From assembly GCA_964458575.1 (NCBI GenBank), contig CAYWMD010000072.1:1-31260 (forward strand): 31,260 nt of DNA, given 5' to 3'. This DNA is from CAYWMD01 sp964458575. GTDB lineage: Bacteria; Verrucomicrobiota; Verrucomicrobiia; Limisphaerales; JADLHS01. The notes below the pieces were generated by a model, which saw nothing but the letters and a program-made list of their open reading frames with translations, was not told the origin of the DNA and searched no databases. Below, in pieces: positions 16,846 to 24,746 of the stretch (position 1 is its first letter; the number at the start of each line of letters is the position of its first letter). The translations under genes were made by a program, and so were the position numbers.

Positions 16846-17679
16846 TCAACCTTTCACTGCCACCGCCTTGAAGAACGTGTAACAAAACACGCCGTTAGAT
16901 CCGGCACTGGCTTTCAGATCAGCCAGTCCCCTGGCCCACGCGCGCCGATCCAGCAATCCCGCCGCCACAGCGTGTTTGCGCACGCCCTCGACCATGGCGA
17001 TGTAAGTGTTGTGCGTGAATCCCCGCACCCACGCGGGCCGGCTGGCGTCCACATAGACGAAGCGCGGCGAAACCTCGACGTTGCGAAAGCCCGCCGCCCG
17101 GACGAGGGGAAACAAACGCCGCCCGATCAGCGCGTCGCCGCCCGTCTTTGCTTGAAGGTCAATCAAAGATTGAATCGTGCGCCACGCCGCGTCGCTCCGC
17201 GGATGGAAGAACGTCGAGCCGTGGTCGCCTTCAACGACTGTCAGCGTTCCGCCTGGTTTCAAAACCGCTTTCAAACAGCGCAGCGCCCGGAGCGGCTCCG
17301 GCAGATGTTCCAGTACGAAGCACACAAACGCGTGATCGAAGCTCGCCTTTGGAAATGGGAGTTTGAAAATGTTCGCCGGTTGAAAAGTGACGTTGGAAAA
17401 ACCAGCCCGGCGGACCGCCGTCTCCGCCGCTTTCACCGACGCGGGCGAAACATCCACGGAAGTGAACCGTGCTTTTGGACTGTTCCGCGCGAGAATGACC
17501 GATTGCGCGCCGATGCCGCAGCCGGCTTCGAGTACGCGGCTCCCGGCGGGGTAAAAGGTGTCGTGATGCAACAACTCGGCCAGCGTCTGCGATTGATCCC
17601 TGAGGCGCTGATGTTCGCGCACCGAGTAACCGTGGACATATTCACGAGCCTGTTGCCGTTTCTGCCGCTTTGCACCCAT
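16846..17679 (-). CDS. Class I SAM-dependent methyltransferase
   Basis: This 277-aa protein has the UbiE/Methyltransf_11 type layout: SAM motif VLEAGCGIGAQS (49-60), an acidic strand end TSVDVSP (73-79), PFPKASFDHAFVCFVLEHLPEP (108-129) as motif IV and post-motif, and LKPGGTLTVVEGD afterwards. An N-terminal helical stretch with EYVHGYSVREHQRLRDQSQTL is typical of a group of small-molecule methyltransferases. The substrate is unknown. Its start is MGAKRQKRQQ at 17679. It lies in a run of minus-strand genes with gaps of about 50-65 bases, which need not be one operon. Confidence 0.85.
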   Translation of the reverse strand: MGAKRQKRQQAREYVHGYSVREHQRLRDQSQTLAELLHHDTFYPAGSRVLEAGCGIGAQSVILARNSPKARFTSVDVSPASVKAAETAVRRAGFSNVTFQPANIFKLPFPKASFDHAFVCFVLEHLPEPLRALRCLKAVLKPGGTLTVVEGDHGSTFFHPRSDAAWRTIQSLIDLQAKTGGDALIGRRLFPLVRAAGFRNVEVSPRFVYVDASRPAWVRGFTHNTYIAMVEGVRKHAVAAGLLDRRAWARGLADLKASAGSNGVFCYTFFKAVAVKG

Positions 17680-17743
17680 CGCGCATCAGAATATGAAGCG
17701 GGCAGGCCGGCAACTCAATCGCGTAAGCAAGGACACTGCCCGC

Positions 17744-18898
17744 TCACCATGCCTGGCGCAGGATCGTTGTCATTTCCTCCGCTGTGAGCACGATGGGATT
17801 CGCCTTCATGCTGCTAGACTTCGCGGCATTTGCCACCAGGTCCGCGATGTGTTCCGGTCCGATCCCATAGACGCGCAACGGTGGAATTCGCAAATCGGAA
17901 ACCAACTGCCGCACCCACGCCACCCCTTGGTCCGCCGTGGCGTTGTTGTCCGCCGTGAGTATCCGGGCAACTTCAACATATCGTCCCAACGCTGGGTTTT
18001 GCCGCTCGCGCTCCCGCAGCGCGTGGAGATTCGCGGCCATCACGTGCGGCAGCAACGCCGCGCACACCGCGCCGTGCGCTGCGGGAAACATCCCGCCAAT
18101 CGGCCCGGCGAATCCGTGCACCGCGCCGAGACCCGCGTTCGCCAGCGCCAGTCCGCCGTGCAAACTCGCCACGGCCATATCCTCTCGCGCCGACTGGTTG
18201 CCGCCGTCCGCGAACGCCACGCGCAACGAACGCGCCGCGCGCCGGAGGCCTTCCGCGCACAAGCCGTCCGTCATCGGATTGGCGCGCGCGCAGACGTACG
18301 GCTCAATGAGCTGCGTGATCGCGTCCAGGCCCGTGCTGGCGGTGAGCGCGGGCGGCAAATCGTAGGTCAGTTCCGGATCAACCACGGCCACGCGTGGCAG
18401 CATGAGCGGACTGCGCAAACTCACCTTGACCTTGTGTTCGGGTGAAGCCAACACCGCGTTGCGGGTCACTTCCGAACCCGTGCCCGCGGTGGTGGGGATG
18501 GCGATGAACGGCGCGGAAGAATTGGTCAGCGCCTTGCCCCGGCCTATCACTTCGAGGTAATCAATCAAAACACCGTCGTTCGTCAGCATCGCAGCGATGG
18601 TTTTGGCGGTGTCAATCACGCTGCCGCCGCCAACGCCGATCACCACCTGATAACCACCCCGCCTCGCCTCCTCGACCATCAATTCAACCGCCGCAATCTC
18701 CGGTTCGATGACGATGGAAAAGCGATCCGCGGCGACGCCGTGCCCGGCCAGCGAAACAAACAAACCCTCCGCGCGTTGCGGATTGCCGCCCGTGACAACC
18801 AGCGCGTGCGATCCGAACTTTTTTGCGAGCGCCCCCGCCTCACGCAGTGTGCCCGAACCAAAGACGATGCGCGTGGCGGTTGCGAATTCAAAGTTCAT
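17744..18898 (-). CDS. Iron-type (group III) alcohol dehydrogenase
   Basis: This 384-aa member of the Fe-ADH family should be an NAD(P)-linked alcohol or aldehyde oxidoreductase in the cytoplasm. The nucleotide-binding GVGGGSVIDTAKT is at 88-100, and the PTTAGTGSEVT signature at 135-145. Metal-ligand positions are D192, H261 (AVHGFAGP) and H275 (AAHGAV). The fourth position, usually His, is Q196 (DAITQLIEPYV), a variant common in one subgroup. The substrate cannot be assigned. The start MNFEFATATRIVFG is typical. A palindromic repeat sits just upstream. Confidence 0.9.
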   Translation of the reverse strand: MNFEFATATRIVFGSGTLREAGALAKKFGSHALVVTGGNPQRAEGLFVSLAGHGVAADRFSIVIEPEIAAVELMVEEARRGGYQVVIGVGGGSVIDTAKTIAAMLTNDGVLIDYLEVIGRGKALTNSSAPFIAIPTTAGTGSEVTRNAVLASPEHKVKVSLRSPLMLPRVAVVDPELTYDLPPALTASTGLDAITQLIEPYVCARANPMTDGLCAEGLRRAARSLRVAFADGGNQSAREDMAVASLHGGLALANAGLGAVHGFAGPIGGMFPAAHGAVCAALLPHVMAANLHALRERERQNPALGRYVEVARILTADNNATADQGVAWVRQLVSDLRIPPLRVYGIGPEHIADLVANAAKSSSMKANPIVLTAEEMTTILRQAW

Positions 18899-18902
18899 TG
18901 TG

Positions 18903-18952
18903 GGAGTTCAAGCTATAGCTTGTCGGCCGAAATACGCTAAAGCGTGAACTCC
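18903..18952. repeat. Nested palindromic repeat element
   Basis: GGAGTTCA (18903-18910) and TGAACTCC (18945-18952) are inverted repeats at the two ends. Inside is a perfect 14-base palindrome CAAGCTATAGCTTG (18909-18922), and near the right end CGCT/AGCG. The last 11 bases (18942-18952) recur at 3846-3856. It fills most of the 65-base gap between the alcohol dehydrogenase start and the preceding gene's stop, so it may affect the mRNA between them. Confidence 0.6.
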
Positions 18953-18963
18953 AACAAAGCTTT

Positions 18964-19269
18964 TTACCAACCATCGTCATTCGGGAAAACATTGTTGAAC
19001 TTCACGCTCGTCCGCGGCGCGGCCATCATGGGCGCGACGGCATCCCGCCAGATGGGATAATGGTTCGTTTCCTTGTGCGCCGCCGCCGCGGCGGCATCGC
19101 GGTAAACTTCCACCAGCACAAAACACGTCGGATCGTCCTGCTGTTGGATGACATCGAAGCGCGCCACGCCGGGCTCCTGCCGGCTGGCGCGGGCGTTGGC
19201 CAAGGTCGCCTGTTTGAACGCTTCGAGCGACTCCGATTTCACCTGAACCTGAACCAGAACAATCAGCAT
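18964..19269 (-). CDS. Antibiotic biosynthesis monooxygenase (ABM) family protein
   Basis: This 101-aa protein has the ferredoxin-like ABM fold (Pfam PF03992): MLIVLVQVQVKSESLEAFKQAT, then EPGVARFDVIQQQDDPTCFVLVEVYRD, then a helix with AAAHKETNHYPIWRDAV. It resembles small LsrG/YgiN-type proteins, which handle quinols or isomerise signalling-molecule derivatives; the substrate here is unknown. I chose the ATG at 19269 because the family starts with this strand, and the 10 residues upstream look unrelated. It lies between the transporter gene (upstream) and the alcohol dehydrogenase (downstream). Confidence 0.85.
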   Translation of the reverse strand: MLIVLVQVQVKSESLEAFKQATLANARASRQEPGVARFDVIQQQDDPTCFVLVEVYRDAAAAAAHKETNHYPIWRDAVAPMMAAPRTSVKFNNVFPNDDGW

Positions 19270-19354
19270 GCAGCGACCAACTACGCGAAAGCGGAACAAA
19301 CTTCAAGCCTGTCGCGCAGGGCGAACTTTGTCCGCGCGAACACCCGGCCGCCCG

Positions 19355-20596
19355 TCAGTTGATCAACAACAGGACCAACAACCCTGCGATGGTCGTCAGA
19401 ATTGTGACCGGGATTCCGAACCGGGCGTAATCCCAAAAGCCCACTTCCACGTGACCGCGCGCCGATTCGACGACGATGATGTTGGCCACGGAGCCGAGGA
19501 TGGTGAGATTGCCGGCCAGTGTCGTGGCCAGCGCCATTACCTTCCACATCAATTCCGGCTGCGCAAAGTTGGTAATCCATTTTCCCGCCACGAGCACGAA
19601 GGGCACGTTGGAAAAGACGTTCGAGCCGAGTGCGGAGAACCAGGCGAAGTTCCAGGCCTGGCCCGTTGCGGAATGTCCGAACACCGGTCGCAGCTTGTTG
19701 AAAACGTCATCGGCCAGACCCGTATCCGTCAGCCCTTCCACCACGACGAACAGGGCTGCGAAGAAAACCAGCAGATGCCAATCCACCAACTTGAGCACCT
19801 CGTGCGTATCCCGCCGCGCCAGCACCATGATCAATGCGCCGCCCGCCAGCGCCGTCCAGGCCAGGTTCAGCCCCGCCACAAATCCCGCGAACACCAAGAC
19901 CAGCACGGCGACCGTCAGAATCATCAGCCGGCGGTCCAGCTGTTTTGTCGGACCCTCCGGGCGATGAATGACAACGCCACGCAACACCTTCCGAAAGCCG
20001 AACGATAGGACGGCGTATTGAATGCCCAAACCCACCACCGCCACCGGCAACAGCGAAAGCGAGAAGCGCAGGAATGGAATGCCCGAGAGATGCCCGATGA
20101 TCATGTTCTGCGGATTGCCCACCAGCGTGGCGACGCTGCCGAGATTGGCGCTCATCGCCAGCGCCAGCAAATACGGCGGCAGCGGCAATCGCCCGCGCAC
20201 CATCACGACCACGACCAGCGGCGTGAGCATCAGGCACACAGTGTCGTTGACCAGCAATGCCGACAAAACGCCCGACGTGCAAATCAGGTGGAACAACAGC
20301 GACTGCGGTGTCTTGGCGACGCGCAGAATCCTGTCCGCCGCCCATTCGAAGAAACCCGCGAGGTAGAGATACGCGGAGATGAGCATCATCCCGAGCAGCA
20401 GCACGAGCGTGTCGTAATCCACCGACCGGTACACCCGCTCGGGCGTCATTACCCCGCACGCAACCATCAGCACCGCGCCCAGCAACGCGGCAGCGGGCCG
20501 GTTCAATGGCAAAATCTTCAGCCGCCGCCCGCTGATCAACAGATAGGTGAAAGCAAAGATCGCGATGGCAATGAATTCTTTTGTCAGGGCGCTCAC
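19355..20596 (-). CDS. ArsB/SLC13-type membrane anion transporter
   Basis: This 413-aa integral membrane protein has about 10-11 hydrophobic segments and the internal two-fold layout of the ion transporter superfamily (ArsB, NhaD, CitT). Seen: LNRPAAALLGAVLMVACGVMTPE near the N-terminus, a VNDTVCLMLTPLVVVV segment, and SANLGSVATLVGNPQNMIIG, a typical substrate-binding hairpin; a second such region, SALGSNVFSNVPFVLVAGKW with later GNLTILGSVANIIV, occurs in the C-terminal half. The family moves anions such as dicarboxylates, sulfate or arsenite, or acts as a Na+/H+ antiporter; I cannot choose. No ars genes are adjacent. Confidence 0.85.
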   Translation of the reverse strand: MSALTKEFIAIAIFAFTYLLISGRRLKILPLNRPAAALLGAVLMVACGVMTPERVYRSVDYDTLVLLLGMMLISAYLYLAGFFEWAADRILRVAKTPQSLLFHLICTSGVLSALLVNDTVCLMLTPLVVVVMVRGRLPLPPYLLALAMSANLGSVATLVGNPQNMIIGHLSGIPFLRFSLSLLPVAVVGLGIQYAVLSFGFRKVLRGVVIHRPEGPTKQLDRRLMILTVAVLVLVFAGFVAGLNLAWTALAGGALIMVLARRDTHEVLKLVDWHLLVFFAALFVVVEGLTDTGLADDVFNKLRPVFGHSATGQAWNFAWFSALGSNVFSNVPFVLVAGKWITNFAQPELMWKVMALATTLAGNLTILGSVANIIVVESARGHVEVGFWDYARFGIPVTILTTIAGLLVLLLIN

Positions 20597-20714
20597 CGGA
20601 TGCGTTCATGTTGCGACAAACGCTCCAGGGCAGCAAGCCGCGGCGAACGGCAGGGATTTGATTCCGCGTTTCGCCCACAACGCGGCTGCATCAGCCCGGC
20701 ATTGGCCGGCGCGA

Positions 20715-21212
20715 TCAACGCGCCCGAATTTTCCCGGGTCGGCTTGCCACCAGGCGACGCAGGCCGCGGGCATCGAGACGGATCAACACCCATTCATCCA
20801 GCGCCTTGGCGCCGAGGCGACGATAGAAATCCAGCGCGTTGCGATTCCAGTTCAACGCGATCCACTCAAACCGGCCGCAGTTCTGTTTAGCCGCCACGCG
20901 GGCGACGGCCTGAATCAGTCGCCGGCCAATTCCGAGTCGGCGAAATTGTGGGCGCACATACAAATCATCGAGCCATAAACCCTGACGCCCGACAAAGCTG
21001 GAGAACGTAAAGAAATAGATGGCGTAGCCGACTGCTTGGCCATCGCAGTGGACCAGCAACGCTCCCGCGACCGGGCGCGGCCCGAACAACGCTTTTCGCA
21101 ACAAAGCTACCGTGGCCTTGACCCCAAGCCGTTCAAACCGCGCGAGTTCACGGATGAGCTTCAGCAACTCCGGCACTTCGGCGGAGGTGATGGGACTGAT
21201 CTTGAAATTCAT
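20715..21212 (-). CDS. GNAT-family N-acetyltransferase
   Basis: This 165-aa protein starts MNFKISPITSAEVPELLKLI, the usual first strand and helix of GNAT enzymes. The acetyl-CoA-binding motif A is LDDLYVRPQFRRLGIGRRLI, with the RxxGxG loop, and NALDFYRRLGAKALDEW is motif B. It resembles the diamine/spermidine acetyltransferase-like group, but the substrate is not proven. The longer open frame upstream has no family similarity and overlaps the divergent gene, so the start at 21212 is preferred. It is divergent from the sialidase-like gene by 99 bases. Confidence 0.88.
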   Translation of the reverse strand: MNFKISPITSAEVPELLKLIRELARFERLGVKATVALLRKALFGPRPVAGALLVHCDGQAVGYAIYFFTFSSFVGRQGLWLDDLYVRPQFRRLGIGRRLIQAVARVAAKQNCGRFEWIALNWNRNALDFYRRLGAKALDEWVLIRLDARGLRRLVASRPGKIRAR

Positions 21213-21311
21213 GTCGCAAGCTATCAGCGGCAGGAATTGTTCGACAAGCTCTGCTTCTTCGGCGCGCGTTGCCAGCTTGAATAATTGTCCGGGGCTGCCG
21301 ACACTGCCAGT

Positions 21312-22301
21312 GTGAAAATCTTGTTCACATCCATCCTGCTGTGGTTCGCGCTTGGCGCCTGCGCCGCCGAACCGGAACTGTTGTCCGTCCGCAAAATCTG
21401 GGATCACGGCCAACATAACGCTTTCACCGATTTGATCCGGTTTCAGGATCAATGGCTCTGCTCCTTCCGCGAAGCGGATGCGCACGTGGGCGGCGACGGC
21501 AAGTTGCGCATCCTTGAATCCGCGGATGGCGAGAACTGGAAATCCGCCGCCCTGCTCGCCGAGCCCGGCATTGATCTGCGCGATCCGAAGCTCTCCCTCA
21601 CGCCCGACGGACGACTCATGGTCGTGGCGGGCGGTTCGGTGTATGGCGGCACAAAAAATCTCCAAAGCCGCCAGCCGCGCGTGGCGTTTGCGAGGGATTG
21701 CCACGCATGGTCACCGATACAACGGGTGTTGACGGAAGGCGAATGGCTCTGGCGCGTGACCTGGCAAAACGGCACGGCGTATGGCGTCGCCTACAATTCC
21801 GCGCCGCCGAAACCCGACGCCGGCTGGGGGCTCAAACTCTTCCGCAGCGCGGACGGGTTGGACTGGCAACTCGCCGCGCCGCTCGCCGTGCCGGACCGGC
21901 CGAATGAAACCACGGTTCGCTTTTTGCGCGGCGGCGAGGCGATAATGCTGGTGCGCCGCGAAGCGGGCGATCAGGGTGGCTGGATTGGCGCGAGCCGGTC
22001 TCCGTACACCGATTGGAAATTCACGCCCACGAAGGTTCGTCTGGGTGGGCCGGATTTCATCGAACTCCCCGATGGCTCGTTGGTGGCGGGCAGCCGCGAT
22101 CATTCCCAGGGCAAGGCGAAGTGTTCCCTGTTTCGCATGACCCACGACAGTTTGCAGCCGGTGCTCACGTTGCCGAGCGGCGGCGATTGCAGCTATCCCG
22201 CGCTCGTGTGGCATGGAGGCTTGCTCTGGGTGAGCTACTACTCCTCACACGAAGGCAAATCCAGCATCTACCTGGCGAAAGTCAGTTGGCCGCTGCGCTA
22301 G
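21312..22301 (+). CDS. Exported sialidase-like (BNR repeat) protein
   Basis: A GTG at 21312 gives MKILFTSILLWFALGACAAEPE, a signal peptide with a possible lipobox (LGAC) or a cleavage site after ACA. The 329-aa protein has Asp-box-like motifs (ESADGENW and RSADGLDW) and the start WDHGQHNAFTDLIRFQDQWLCSFREA found in a Planctomycetes/Verrucomicrobia group of sialidase-fold proteins. The fold is a six-bladed propeller. Whether it cleaves sialic acid is unknown, and many relatives have no tested activity. The final WVSYYSSHEGKSSIYLAKV strand completes the domain. Confidence 0.82.
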   Translation: MKILFTSILLWFALGACAAEPELLSVRKIWDHGQHNAFTDLIRFQDQWLCSFREADAHVGGDGKLRILESADGENWKSAALLAEPGIDLRDPKLSLTPDGRLMVVAGGSVYGGTKNLQSRQPRVAFARDCHAWSPIQRVLTEGEWLWRVTWQNGTAYGVAYNSAPPKPDAGWGLKLFRSADGLDWQLAAPLAVPDRPNETTVRFLRGGEAIMLVRREAGDQGGWIGASRSPYTDWKFTPTKVRLGGPDFIELPDGSLVAGSRDHSQGKAKCSLFRMTHDSLQPVLTLPSGGDCSYPALVWHGGLLWVSYYSSHEGKSSIYLAKVSWPLR

Positions 22302-22346
22302 GGCAACACCCGGGCGGCGAGACTTTTGTTTTGGGACTTCATTGTT

Positions 22347-22364
22347 GCGGGCGTTACAGCCCGC
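22347..22364. repeat. GC-rich hairpin in intergenic gap
   Basis: GCGGGC (22347-22352) and GCCCGC (22359-22364) form a perfect 6-bp stem with a GTTACA loop, about 45 bases past the sialidase-like gene's stop. A second imperfect GCGGG...CCCGC pairing follows. No T-run follows on the plus strand, so it may be a weak terminator or a dispersed repeat. Confidence 0.4.
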
Positions 22365-22495
22365 TGCGGGATGCTCTGCCCGCTCCGCCTCGGCCCAAAC
22401 CAAAATTCGCAGCCGCGGCGCGATAATTTTAAGAAAATTGTCCTGACGTTCCGGTGTCATTCGTCGTATTTGTGAACGACAACAACACAACGATT

Positions 22496-22957
22496 ATGAG
22501 CGACAACCAAACCAATATCGTCCGACTTCACCGGGTGCTCCGCGCCAAGCCGGAGCGGGTTTATCGCGCGTTCCTAGATGCCGATGCGATGGTCAAATGG
22601 CTGCCACCACACGGATACACGGGCAAGGTGCACCACCTCGCCGCCAAGGTTGGTGGCACGTTCAAGATGTCCTTCACCAACTTCAACACCGGCAAGAGCC
22701 ACTCCTTCGGCGGCACGTACCTTGAACTTAAACCCAACGAACTCCTCCGCTACACGGACAAGTTCGATGATCCCAACCTGCCCGGCGAAATGATCACCAC
22801 CGTCGTACTCAAGCCGGTTGCGTGTGGAACAGAAGTGAACATCACGCAGGAAGGGATTCCCGCGATGATTCCTGTCGAGTTTTGCTACCTGGGTTGGCAG
22901 GAGTCACTGACGCTCCTGAACCAACTGGTCGAGCCGGAGATTCCCGACCAGCCGTGA
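22496..22957 (+). CDS. SRPBCC / AHSA1-like protein
   Basis: This 153-aa protein has the START-like SRPBCC fold of the AHSA1 group: VRLHRVLRAKPERVYRAFLDADAMVKWLPP at the N-terminus, then VGGTFKMSFTNFNTGKSHSFGGTYLEL and the C-terminal helix GWQESLTLLNQLVEPEIP. Such proteins bind hydrophobic small molecules; their roles vary and are often unknown. I chose the ATG at 22496 (MSDNQTNIV). Its stop is followed directly by a hairpin cluster. Confidence 0.88.
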   Translation: MSDNQTNIVRLHRVLRAKPERVYRAFLDADAMVKWLPPHGYTGKVHHLAAKVGGTFKMSFTNFNTGKSHSFGGTYLELKPNELLRYTDKFDDPNLPGEMITTVVLKPVACGTEVNITQEGIPAMIPVEFCYLGWQESLTLLNQLVEPEIPDQP

Positions 22958-23030
22958 TGGTTTGAGATGGGCAAAGCGTCAGCTTTGCCCTGCCAATCAA
23001 ACCATGGTAGGGCGGCGCTGCCGCGCCGCC
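22958..23030. terminator. Two adjacent hairpins between convergent genes
   Basis: The first structure nests TGGTTTGA (22958-22965)/TCAAACCA (22997-23004) around GGGCAAAGC (22969-22977)/GCTTTGCCC (22982-22990), with a GTCA loop. The second is GGCGGCGC (23011-23018)/GCGCCGCC (23023-23030) with a TGCC loop. They fill the gap between the SRPBCC and cupin stops. No long T-run is present, so they may act as a two-way terminator or be dispersed palindromic repeats. Confidence 0.5.
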
Positions 23031-23037
23031 TGCCCAC

Positions 23038-23499
23038 TCACGTCTTTGGCGGCCATTGCACGCCGACGAGTTCCTTGGGCAATTGCGTCGGGTCAACCGG
23101 GTAAATGAGCGACAGGTCGGGCTTGGTTTTTGCCGTGGGCAACAATTCCAGTTCCTCCGGTGCGCCAACGATGAGCCAGAGCACCTCAGCCTCCGTGTCG
23201 TTGAATACTTGACGCAACTCGTCCGGGCCGACCAGCACCCCGCCGTATTTGGGAACGGTCAAGGTCTCCTCCCCCACCCGCATCCGCCCCGTGCCTTCCA
23301 GCACGAAATAAAACTCCTCCTGTCGGATGTGCCGGTGCAGCGTGCCCGCACTCTTTGGCGGATATCGCCAGAGCCGCGCGCTCAGATTCTCGCTCCCGGT
23401 GCGCTCCAGGAAATCCGCGTTCGGGATCTTCATCAAGTTGGATGGTCGCCAGTGCAGGTCGTCCGGGGGGATGAGTTGATATCCTTGAATCGATTTCAT
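23038..23499 (-). CDS. Cupin-domain protein
   Basis: This 153-aa protein has the small cupin beta-barrel. Motif 1 is TLHRHIRQEEFYFVLEGTGRMRV, with metal-ligand candidates H55, H57 and E61 or E62. In motif 2 (VLVGPDELRQVFND) the usual His is replaced by Arg96, so metal binding may be incomplete or altered. The C-terminal part ends in a Pro-rich tail. Function and substrate are unknown. It lies just downstream of a tiny possible gene and the DUF488 operon on the same strand, and could be co-transcribed with them. Confidence 0.85.
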   Translation of the reverse strand: MKSIQGYQLIPPDDLHWRPSNLMKIPNADFLERTGSENLSARLWRYPPKSAGTLHRHIRQEEFYFVLEGTGRMRVGEETLTVPKYGGVLVGPDELRQVFNDTEAEVLWLIVGAPEELELLPTAKTKPDLSLIYPVDPTQLPKELVGVQWPPKT

Positions 23500-23505
23500 T
23501 GTGGT

Positions 23506-23661
23506 CTATTTCCGTCCTTCTTTTGTGGCAGTGGATTGAGCCAGGGTTTGAACCAGCGCGCCAACCGCGGCATGACCACCCTTATGCCAGATACTGCTCG
23601 ACACTTCATATTTCTGCTGCAGCAGCTTTTCATAGTTTGCGAGATTGGCAGCAAAAATCAT
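23506..23661 (-). CDS. Possible 51-aa small protein
   Basis: An ATG at 23661 opens a frame of 51 codons (MIFAANLANYEKLLQQKYEV...), ending in TAG at 23506, six bases before the cupin start codon and 22 bases after the second DUF488 gene. The product has a predicted helix (NYEKLLQQKYEV) and an Ala/Gly-rich segment (KGGHAAVGALVQTLAQ). I see no family match. It may be a real small gene of this operon, the remains of a longer gene, or chance. Confidence 0.3.
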   Translation of the reverse strand: MIFAANLANYEKLLQQKYEVSSSIWHKGGHAAVGALVQTLAQSTATKEGRK

Positions 23662-23683
23662 GATTCTTAAAGGGTGCTATTGT

Positions 23684-24127
23684 TCATACCAAGTGTTTGG
23701 TTTTGATGTTGCCCCATTTTGCGTTGAGGTATTCTGCGACGAGCCGGCGGTGGCAATGGTGTGGCAGGTGTTCGCTGCAAAGCAAGCAGCCGTGGTCGAG
23801 CACGTCAGGGCGAACGGATTTTTCGATCTGCCGCTGCGCCATCAAATCCAGAAACTTCTTTTCGTAAACTCCCCAATCGCCCTTTTGCTTCTTGTAGGCG
23901 TCGAGGATGTCCTGCGTTGGGGCAAGTTCAGGCAGATGGACGTATTCGATGCCGCCGATTTCCTGGAGAAAGTAGGCGAGATCGTCCTTCTTGGAAAAGC
24001 CAGCGAGCTGGGAATTGTTGTTGAGCCGCACGTCCACGACGCGCTTCACGCCCGCGCTCTTGAGCTTCGTGAAGAACTCACGCGCAGTGGTCTGGGTGAA
24101 GCCGATAGTGAACAGTTCAATTGCCAT
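23684..24127 (-). CDS. DUF488 protein (second of a tandem pair)
   Basis: This 147-aa DUF488 protein starts MAIELFTIGFTQTTAREFF and has the family DVR motif (32-34) and the C-terminal CSEHLPHHCHRRLV, giving C117, E119, C125, H126 and R127 at the same numbers as its neighbour. It lacks the longer C-terminal region of the upstream copy. The gene overlaps the upstream DUF488 gene by 11 bases (ATGGCAATTGA), a sign of coupled translation. DUF488 (E. coli YeaO is a member) has no firmly assigned reaction. The paired copies may work as a heterodimer, which is an inference. Confidence 0.85.
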   Translation of the reverse strand: MAIELFTIGFTQTTAREFFTKLKSAGVKRVVDVRLNNNSQLAGFSKKDDLAYFLQEIGGIEYVHLPELAPTQDILDAYKKQKGDWGVYEKKFLDLMAQRQIEKSVRPDVLDHGCLLCSEHLPHHCHRRLVAEYLNAKWGNIKTKHLV

Positions 24128-24746
24128 AGTACGGTGGTTCTTCTCGTAGGACCAACTCATCTTCGTGGTAGGCGACCTTCTCGCCTTGTTTCTTATAGGC
24201 ATCAGCCACAATCTCGTCCTGCGAACGGAAGAGTTCCTTGTTTTCGAGAGCGAAAACTTGCAGCAGTCGTTTTTCTGTCTGCGCGTGATCTTCCAGCGAG
24301 CCATCCGACAGGATGTGCAAGACCTGAAGCCCCTCTTGCCGGAGGTGCGGCGTCACGAGGATGCAGCGGTGGCAATCAATCGGGTCTTTCTCAGCGCACA
24401 TCAATGCGATCCTCATCTTGGTCGCGCCTTGAGTCACACGCTCGATGCCGCGCTTAAAAGCCGGAGTTTGCGAAATCAGCCTGTAATCGGCGCGCCCCTC
24501 CAGATAGCATTCGCGCTCTGAACGGCGCGCGCCCAATTCCTGCCCCAAGAACACGTAGGCGATGCCATGCTCCTGCAGCGATTTCTGGAGCAGTTCACGA
24601 TTGAATTGCGGATTATGCTGGCTGTAGGGCGACGAGCGAACGTCGGCGATGGCCTGAATGCCGTGCTGTTTCAGCAGCGCCACGAATTTGCCAATCTCCA
24701 AATTGGAGTGGCCAATTGTGAAAACAGGATGGCGCTCGGCGTTCAT
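24117..24746 (-). CDS. DUF488 protein (first of a tandem pair)
   Basis: This 209-aa DUF488 protein has the TIGHSN start (10-15), FVALLKQHGIQAIADVRSSPYSQHNPQFNRE (21-51) and the signature CAEKDPIDCHR, with C117, E119, C125, H126 and R127. The conserved C-E-P-C-H-R pattern suggests a metal or catalytic centre, but no reaction is established. A C-terminal extension of about 60 residues (rich in Glu, Lys and Asp) is absent from the next copy. The ATG overlaps the stop of the upstream dual-OB gene by four bases (ATGA), so the three genes are probably one translation-coupled operon. Confidence 0.88.
   Translation of the reverse strand: MNAERHPVFTIGHSNLEIGKFVALLKQHGIQAIADVRSSPYSQHNPQFNRELLQKSLQEHGIAYVFLGQELGARRSERECYLEGRADYRLISQTPAFKRGIERVTQGATKMRIALMCAEKDPIDCHRCILVTPHLRQEGLQVLHILSDGSLEDHAQTEKRLLQVFALENKELFRSQDEIVADAYKKQGEKVAYHEDELVLREEPPYYGN

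Noticed and set aside
21213..21704. N-terminal extension of the GNAT gene
   Set aside because: The extra 160 residues are unlike GNAT proteins and overlap the divergent sialidase-like gene; a proper family start exists at 21212.
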